A DNA stretch of 64,000 nt from Achromobacter denitrificans NBRC 15125 (GTDB taxonomy: Bacteria; Pseudomonadota; Gammaproteobacteria; Burkholderiales; Burkholderiaceae_B): the NCBI RefSeq assembly GCF_001571365.1, contig NZ_BCTQ01000025.1, positions 32,564 to 96,563 of the forward strand. The letters are read 5' to 3'. The notes beneath the pieces are model-generated. The model saw nothing but the letters and a program-made list of their open reading frames with translations. It searched no databases and had not been told where the DNA came from. The stretch's first letter is position 1. The number at the start of each line of letters is the position of its first letter. Made by a program: the position numbers and the translations under genes. Shown piece after piece: positions 59,776-64,000 of the stretch.

Positions 59776-60753
59776 CTACTCGAATCTGACGCGGGGATCG
59801 GCCAGCGTGTAGGAAATGTCGGCCAGGATCAGCCCGACGATATAGAGGGCGGAGCCGAGGAAGACCATGGCGCGCACGATGGAGAAATCCTGCGCGTTGA
59901 TGGCGTCGATGGTGTAGCTGCCCAGGCCCGGAATGCCGAAGAAAGACTCCGCGATCAGGCTGCCCATGAACAACAGCGGCAAGGCCGCCACCGTGCTGGT
60001 CAGGATGGGCAGCATGGCGTTGCGCAGCACGTGCCGGAACAGCACCACGCGCTCGGCCAGCCCCTTGGAGCGGGCGGTGCGCACGTAGTCCTTGCCGATC
60101 TCCTCCAGGAACAGGGTGCGGTAGAAGCGCGCTTCCGGCCCCAGCCGCGACACGATGGCCACCAGCACGGGCAGCGCCAGGAACTTGACCACGTCCAGCC
60201 CGCCGGCGAAGCCCGAGAACGGCACCAGCCGCAGCAGCTTGGCGAAGACCCATTGGCCGGCGATGATGTAGAACAGGCTGGAGATGGACAGCAGCAGCAC
60301 GCAGAGCACCACGCCCCAGAAGTCGAGCCGCGTCGCCCTGAAATACACCAGGGTCAGGGAGAAGACGATGCTGACGAAGAGCCCCAGGATGAAGGTGGGC
60401 ACCGCCAGGGCCAGGCTGGGGCCCATGCGCGTCTGAATCTCGCGGCCGATGTCGCGACCGCCGTCGGAGGCGCCGAAATCCATGGCCAGGAGCGGCACCG
60501 AACGCTGGTAGAACACCGTGTCGGTCAGCCGCGCCATGCCCTCGGCCTGGCCGTTGATGAACAGCGGCTTGTCGTAGCCGCGCTCGGCCTTCCATTTGTC
60601 CACCGCCTCCTGGCTCACGCGCTGGCCGCCGATCGCCAGGCGGGCCATGTCGTCGGGCGTGTTCACCGCGAAGAACAGGATGAAGGTGAAGAGATTCACG
60701 CCGATCAGGATCAGCACGCCGTACAGCAGCCGGCGGATCACGTAGCCGATCAT
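59776..60753 (-). CDS. Peptide ABC permease (YejB/DppB-like)
   Basis: A 325-residue permease with about six spans. The first reads MIGYVIRRLLYGVLILIGVN, typical of DppB/YejB. The EAA-like loop is DYVRTARSKGLAERVVLFRH, and the sequence ends DPRVRFE. The ATG overlaps the binding-protein stop (ATGA). Confidence 0.94.
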   Translation of the reverse strand: MIGYVIRRLLYGVLILIGVNLFTFILFFAVNTPDDMARLAIGGQRVSQEAVDKWKAERGYDKPLFINGQAEGMARLTDTVFYQRSVPLLAMDFGASDGGRDIGREIQTRMGPSLALAVPTFILGLFVSIVFSLTLVYFRATRLDFWGVVLCVLLLSISSLFYIIAGQWVFAKLLRLVPFSGFAGGLDVVKFLALPVLVAIVSRLGPEARFYRTLFLEEIGKDYVRTARSKGLAERVVLFRHVLRNAMLPILTSTVAALPLLFMGSLIAESFFGIPGLGSYTIDAINAQDFSIVRAMVFLGSALYIVGLILADISYTLADPRVRFE

Positions 60754-62987
60754 GATTGTTGCTCCTTGCCGACGCGCGGCACAAATGCCGTCTGGCGTTC
60801 GCGCCGCTTCAGCGCCACGTAGGAAGGCCAGATCGCCAGCGCCAGCAACAGCACGAAGACGCCGATCGGCCACCACTTCGGATAATTCCATTCGTCGATC
60901 TTCTGCTGGCGCAGCACGGGATCGATCTTCATGTACTGGAGCGTGTTGCGGACCATCTGGGTGGGCTTGGCGTTGCCCACCCACTGCTGGTAGGCGCCGC
61001 CCGACATCGGGAAGTAGCCGAACATCCAGGGCGCGTCGCGCTGCACGATCGCCACCATCCTGGCGATCAGCTGCTCTTTCTCGGGGCCGTCGTCCAGGAA
61101 CTTCAGCTGCTCGAACAGGCGGTCGTATTCGGGGCTGGCGTAGTTGGCGGCATTCTCGCCACCGCCCTTGGCCTTGGCGTTGGGGCCGTACAGCAGGAAC
61201 AGGAAGTTCTCGGCGTCGGGGTAGTCGGCGTTCCAGCCCCACAGGAAGATCTGCGCCGAACCGCGCATCATCTTGTCCTGGAAGCGGTTGTAGTCGGTGG
61301 CGCGCACGTCCAGCTGGACGCCGATCTTGGCGAGCTGGCGCCGCATCCAGTCGAATTGCGGATTGGAGCCGCCGCCGGACATGGAGTCGTAGTACAGCAC
61401 CAGCGGCGCGCCGGTCTTGGCGTTGCGGCCGTCGGGATACCCGGCTTCGGCCAGCAGGCGCTTGGCCACGTCCACGGACTTGCGCACCGGCTTGCCGTCC
61501 ACCAGGTCGTAGACCACCGGATTCACGCCCTCGGGCGGATCGCGGTAGCCGAGCACGCCCGGCGGCACCGGCCCGTAGGCCACGGAGGCCTGGCTGTTCT
61601 CGAACACCGCGACGAATTCTTCCCAATCGAACGCGATGCTGATGGCCTGCCGCAGCTTGCGGTTCTTTTCCTCTTGCTCGGGCGTATCGCCCTTGCCCAC
61701 GACGGGGTCCAGCCAGTTGAAGCCCATGTACCAGTTGGCGGTCTCGACCGTGGTGGGCAGCTTGATGCCGTGCTCGCGGTACAGCCGCGCCTTGTCCTGG
61801 CTGTCGCCCGCCGCCACCAGCATGGCCACGCCGTACTCGCCGCGCTCGATCTGCGGCATGTCGTAGTAGCCCTGCATGAACTTGCCGGTCAGCGGGATGG
61901 CTTCCTTTTCCACGCTGAATTCCGCGCGGTCGATGAAGGGCGTGGGCTTGCCGCAATCCGCCAGCAGGCCGGCGGCCCGGTCGCCCGGCTCTCCCTCGCA
62001 GGGATAGGGCTCGCCGTGGAAGTTGGGGTTGCGGCCCAGCACGTGGCGGCGGTTCTGCAGGGACTCCACCAGCATGTACGGGCCGGTGCCCACGGGCCAG
62101 GTGTTGAGCGACAGGTCGTGCGCCGCCATGCCGGGCTGGCTGTAGTAGCGGTCGGCCTCCCAGGGGATGGGCGCGGTGAAGGTCATGGCCAGCCAGTACT
62201 TGAACTGCGGGTACTTGCCGTTGACGCGGATGCGCAAGGTGTGCGGGTCGAGCGCCTGCACGCCGGTGAAGCCGTCGGGCTCGCGCAGGTCCAGCCAGGG
62301 CGGCGCGCCGGCGCCGCCGGGCGCGTCGCGGCGCAGCGCCTGGTCGCGCTGGCGCAGGCGCTCGCCGTATTCCTTCAGGCCCACGATGTGTTCGGCCATC
62401 AGGGACGAGATCGGCGATACCACCCGCGGGCTGGCCAGGCGCCGGATGCCGTAGACGTAATCGTCCGCGGTCAGCTCGCGCGTGCCGGTGCGGGGAAAAT
62501 CGGGAATGTAGTACTTGTCGTCGAGCTCGCCCGGCGCCAGCGGGTAGTAGTCGTAGCCGCCGTCGGCCTTGCGGGCGAACGCCGGATGCGGCGCGAACCG
62601 GGAGCCGGGCCGCAGTTTGATGTCGTAGACGCTTTGCGCGATCTGTTCGCCCGGCGTGTCGGCGGGCAGCGTGTTGCCCTGCGCGTCCAGGTAGACCGGC
62701 GGATCGATCGACGCCGCCGCGCGCGGCACCAGCTCGTACGGCCGCTTCAGATAGTGGTAGCCGTAAAGCGTCTCGTAGATGTTGTACGTGTAGGGGGTTT
62801 CATCGCCGGAATAGGAACTGGCCGGATCCAGGTACTTCGGGGAACGCTTGACGAAAGCGGAATACAGCGTGTTCTGGCCTTCGGCCCCGGACGGATAAGG
62901 GCTGTTGATGGGGCTTTCTTGCGAGCAGCCCGTCAACGCCAGCAACAGCAGCATGGCCGTCGCCCAGAGCCGCTTCAATGCACGCAT
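60750..62987 (-). CDS. Peptide ABC substrate-binding lipoprotein (SBP family 5) with C-terminal membrane anchor
   Basis: A 745-residue binding protein, longer than usual (500-600). The N terminus has the lipobox LTGC (RLWATAMLLLLALTGCSQE), so Cys20 would be acylated. The family core has YTYNIYETLYGYHY and ISIAFDWEEFVAVF. A hydrophobic segment near 705-724 (WWPIGVFVLLLALAIWPSY) is followed by a basic tail (LKRRERQ), so the protein seems anchored at both ends. It heads the operon and presumably delivers peptides or related compounds to the two permeases. Confidence 0.9.
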   Translation of the reverse strand: MRALKRLWATAMLLLLALTGCSQESPINSPYPSGAEGQNTLYSAFVKRSPKYLDPASSYSGDETPYTYNIYETLYGYHYLKRPYELVPRAAASIDPPVYLDAQGNTLPADTPGEQIAQSVYDIKLRPGSRFAPHPAFARKADGGYDYYPLAPGELDDKYYIPDFPRTGTRELTADDYVYGIRRLASPRVVSPISSLMAEHIVGLKEYGERLRQRDQALRRDAPGGAGAPPWLDLREPDGFTGVQALDPHTLRIRVNGKYPQFKYWLAMTFTAPIPWEADRYYSQPGMAAHDLSLNTWPVGTGPYMLVESLQNRRHVLGRNPNFHGEPYPCEGEPGDRAAGLLADCGKPTPFIDRAEFSVEKEAIPLTGKFMQGYYDMPQIERGEYGVAMLVAAGDSQDKARLYREHGIKLPTTVETANWYMGFNWLDPVVGKGDTPEQEEKNRKLRQAISIAFDWEEFVAVFENSQASVAYGPVPPGVLGYRDPPEGVNPVVYDLVDGKPVRKSVDVAKRLLAEAGYPDGRNAKTGAPLVLYYDSMSGGGSNPQFDWMRRQLAKIGVQLDVRATDYNRFQDKMMRGSAQIFLWGWNADYPDAENFLFLLYGPNAKAKGGGENAANYASPEYDRLFEQLKFLDDGPEKEQLIARMVAIVQRDAPWMFGYFPMSGGAYQQWVGNAKPTQMVRNTLQYMKIDPVLRQQKIDEWNYPKWWPIGVFVLLLALAIWPSYVALKRRERQTAFVPRVGKEQQS

Positions 62988-63076
62988 GGAAACCTTCCCT
63001 TCGAATCGTTGCGACAGAGGATATCAAACACGGGCCCGGGCCAGTACCCAGGCATGCCCTACGGGGCCGCCCGGAC

Positions 63077-63748
63077 TCACCCCCCGCATTGGCGCTGCCG
63101 CCAGCAGTCGTAGCGCCATTTCCAGGGCTGCATGGCGCCTTGCTGCGCCCACAGGCCGCGCCCGGCCGCCTTGGCCTGGCGCTGCAGGTCGGGCATGGCC
63201 TTGTCGCGCAGGTAGTCGCCCTGCCGCGCCGTATAGGCCCAGGCGTAGCCGGCCTCCACCTGCGCGCGGTTGGCGGAGCGGCCGTCTTCCAGGATCAGGG
63301 CGCACACGTCGCGGCCGTACTGGTCCTTTTCATAGCATTGGGCGGTGAGCGTCTTGCCCGCGACCAGGTCCGCGAGGTGCTTGCGCGAGGCCTCGGCATA
63401 GGGCTGGCCCGGCTGATCGGCGCCATGCCCTTCCTCGGGCGCGTCGATGCTGTCCATGCGGATCTTGCGCTGGCCGTCCGGCGCGCGCAGGGTCACGGTG
63501 TCGCCGTCGGCGACATTGACGATGGCGCCCGTCAGCGTGTAACTGCCCTGGGGAATCCCGCCCGCCAGGGCCGGGCCCGGCCGGTTCTGGGCGGAGGGGG
63601 CCGGCCGGGTCTGGCCGGAGGGGGGCGACCGCCGCCCTTCCGGCTCCGAGGGCTGCAGCCAATTGACGATGGCGCCCGCGGCCGCAAGAATCACGGCCAC
63701 GGCCAGGGCGGTCAGCTTGCTGCCGCCAAAGGGAGATTTGCCACGCAC
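63077..63748 (-). CDS. Thermonuclease (SNase)-like protein, membrane-anchored or secreted
   Basis: A 223-residue protein with an N-terminal span or signal (about 11-32, LTALAVAVILAAAGAIVN), a low-complexity Pro-rich linker (33-60) and an SNase OB-fold. Motifs are VADGDTVTLR, RKIRMDSIDAPEEG (Arg and Glu of the active site) and YEKDQYGRDVCALIL (second Arg). Calcium-dependent DNA/RNA cleavage is known for the family; this protein could nick nucleic acid in the periplasm. It is followed by a Trp-rich Cys-containing tail. Monocistronic. Confidence 0.9.
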   Translation of the reverse strand: MRGKSPFGGSKLTALAVAVILAAAGAIVNWLQPSEPEGRRSPPSGQTRPAPSAQNRPGPALAGGIPQGSYTLTGAIVNVADGDTVTLRAPDGQRKIRMDSIDAPEEGHGADQPGQPYAEASRKHLADLVAGKTLTAQCYEKDQYGRDVCALILEDGRSANRAQVEAGYAWAYTARQGDYLRDKAMPDLQRQAKAAGRGLWAQQGAMQPWKWRYDCWRQRQCGG

Positions 63749-63920
63749 CGCCGGCTCCAGGTAGGAAAACGCTGGGAGTGTGCCATAGATGGTCGGCCCC
63801 CGCGCCGCCGTGGGGCGGCCCGGCGGCTATTCTTGCCGGGAACCGAAAAACAGGGGGTAGGGGCGTAGGATGGGTGAAGCGCGAGAGCCCATAGGCAAGA
63901 ACGACAGCGCTGAACGCGCG

Positions 63921-63990
63921 CAACCCATGCGGCCGTGAGCAGACAGTGCCCGGCACCGCTCAACAGCAACCCATGCCGCCATGAGCAGAC
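63921..63990. repeat. Two 24-bp direct repeats at the window edge
   Basis: CAACCCATGC-GGCCGTGAGCAGAC (63921-63944) and a copy at 63967-63990 with two changes (C for G, A for G), 46 bp apart. The interval is not a multiple of three, so no coding repeat is implied. The array may continue past the end of the window. Confidence 0.6.
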
Positions 63991-64000
63991 CCGGTTGGCC

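Overview
The window is a GC-rich piece of a betaproteobacterial chromosome, most likely from the Alcaligenaceae (Bordetella/Achromobacter type). The evidence is the DUF2863-earP-efp block with Arg32 in EF-P, two aconitases (AcnA and AcnB), GC-biased codon use, very long antisense open frames and many tripartite and ABC-type uptake operons. There is no rRNA, tRNA, CRISPR, transposase or phage gene. Nearly all genes are intact and packed in operons, often with 4-bp ATGA or GTGA overlaps.

Layout. (1) 66-6289 is a redox/stress island. An Hsp20-Usp pair diverges from Usp-Usp-CBS-flavodoxin, followed by a PAS histidine kinase, a FixJ/NarL-type regulator and an FNR-type [4Fe-4S] regulator. Two FNR-like boxes (TTGAC-N4-GTCAA) lie in the hsp20/usp divergent region, and a palindrome lies in front of fnr. 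(2) 6347-19624 is a catabolic and uptake cluster: an enoyl-CoA hydratase/isomerase diverges from two acyl-CoA dehydrogenases, a CaiB-type CoA-transferase, a zinc-less quinone reductase, two enolase-superfamily enzymes and a complete Liv-type ABC transporter. A LysR regulator closes it. GATA-N9-TATC sites occur twice in the divergent promoter and once before lysR. (3) 20011-23324 holds a CBS protein, a TSUP permease and two unknown single-span membrane proteins. (4) acnB, a lytic-transglycosylase-like lipoprotein and a second LysR gene follow. (5) 27925-37496 is a compact operon with a Pot-type ABC transporter interleaved with an aldehyde dehydrogenase, an acyl-CoA ligase, a phytoene-desaturase-like flavoprotein and an amidohydrolase-fold protein that lacks most metal ligands. 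(6) A Fur-box-preceded TonB receptor. (7) 39995-48552 is a second Liv-type transporter joined to an M20 carbamoylase-like hydrolase and an M81 (MlrC-like) metallopeptidase, divergent from a FadR-type GntR regulator with two strong operators. (8) acnA shares an operator with acnB; then a DODA-type dioxygenase, DUF2863-earP-efp, a repeat-rich intergenic region and DUF1178. (9) A Yej/Dpp-like peptide ABC operon and a nuclease-like protein end the window.

How it works together. Three regulator-linked uptake-plus-degradation modules (LysR1, LysR2, GntR) feed carbon into CoA intermediates and the TCA cycle, whose two aconitase genes carry the same palindrome. The redox island looks like a FixLJ-FixK style cascade controlling stress proteins. 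Substrates of the three catabolic modules cannot be read from the sequence alone. The most unusual items are the Pot-type operon with its metal-site-depleted amidohydrolase, the LysR1 cluster with paired dehydrogenases and paired enolase-superfamily enzymes, and the Zn-ribbon/FxLYD-like membrane protein pair.
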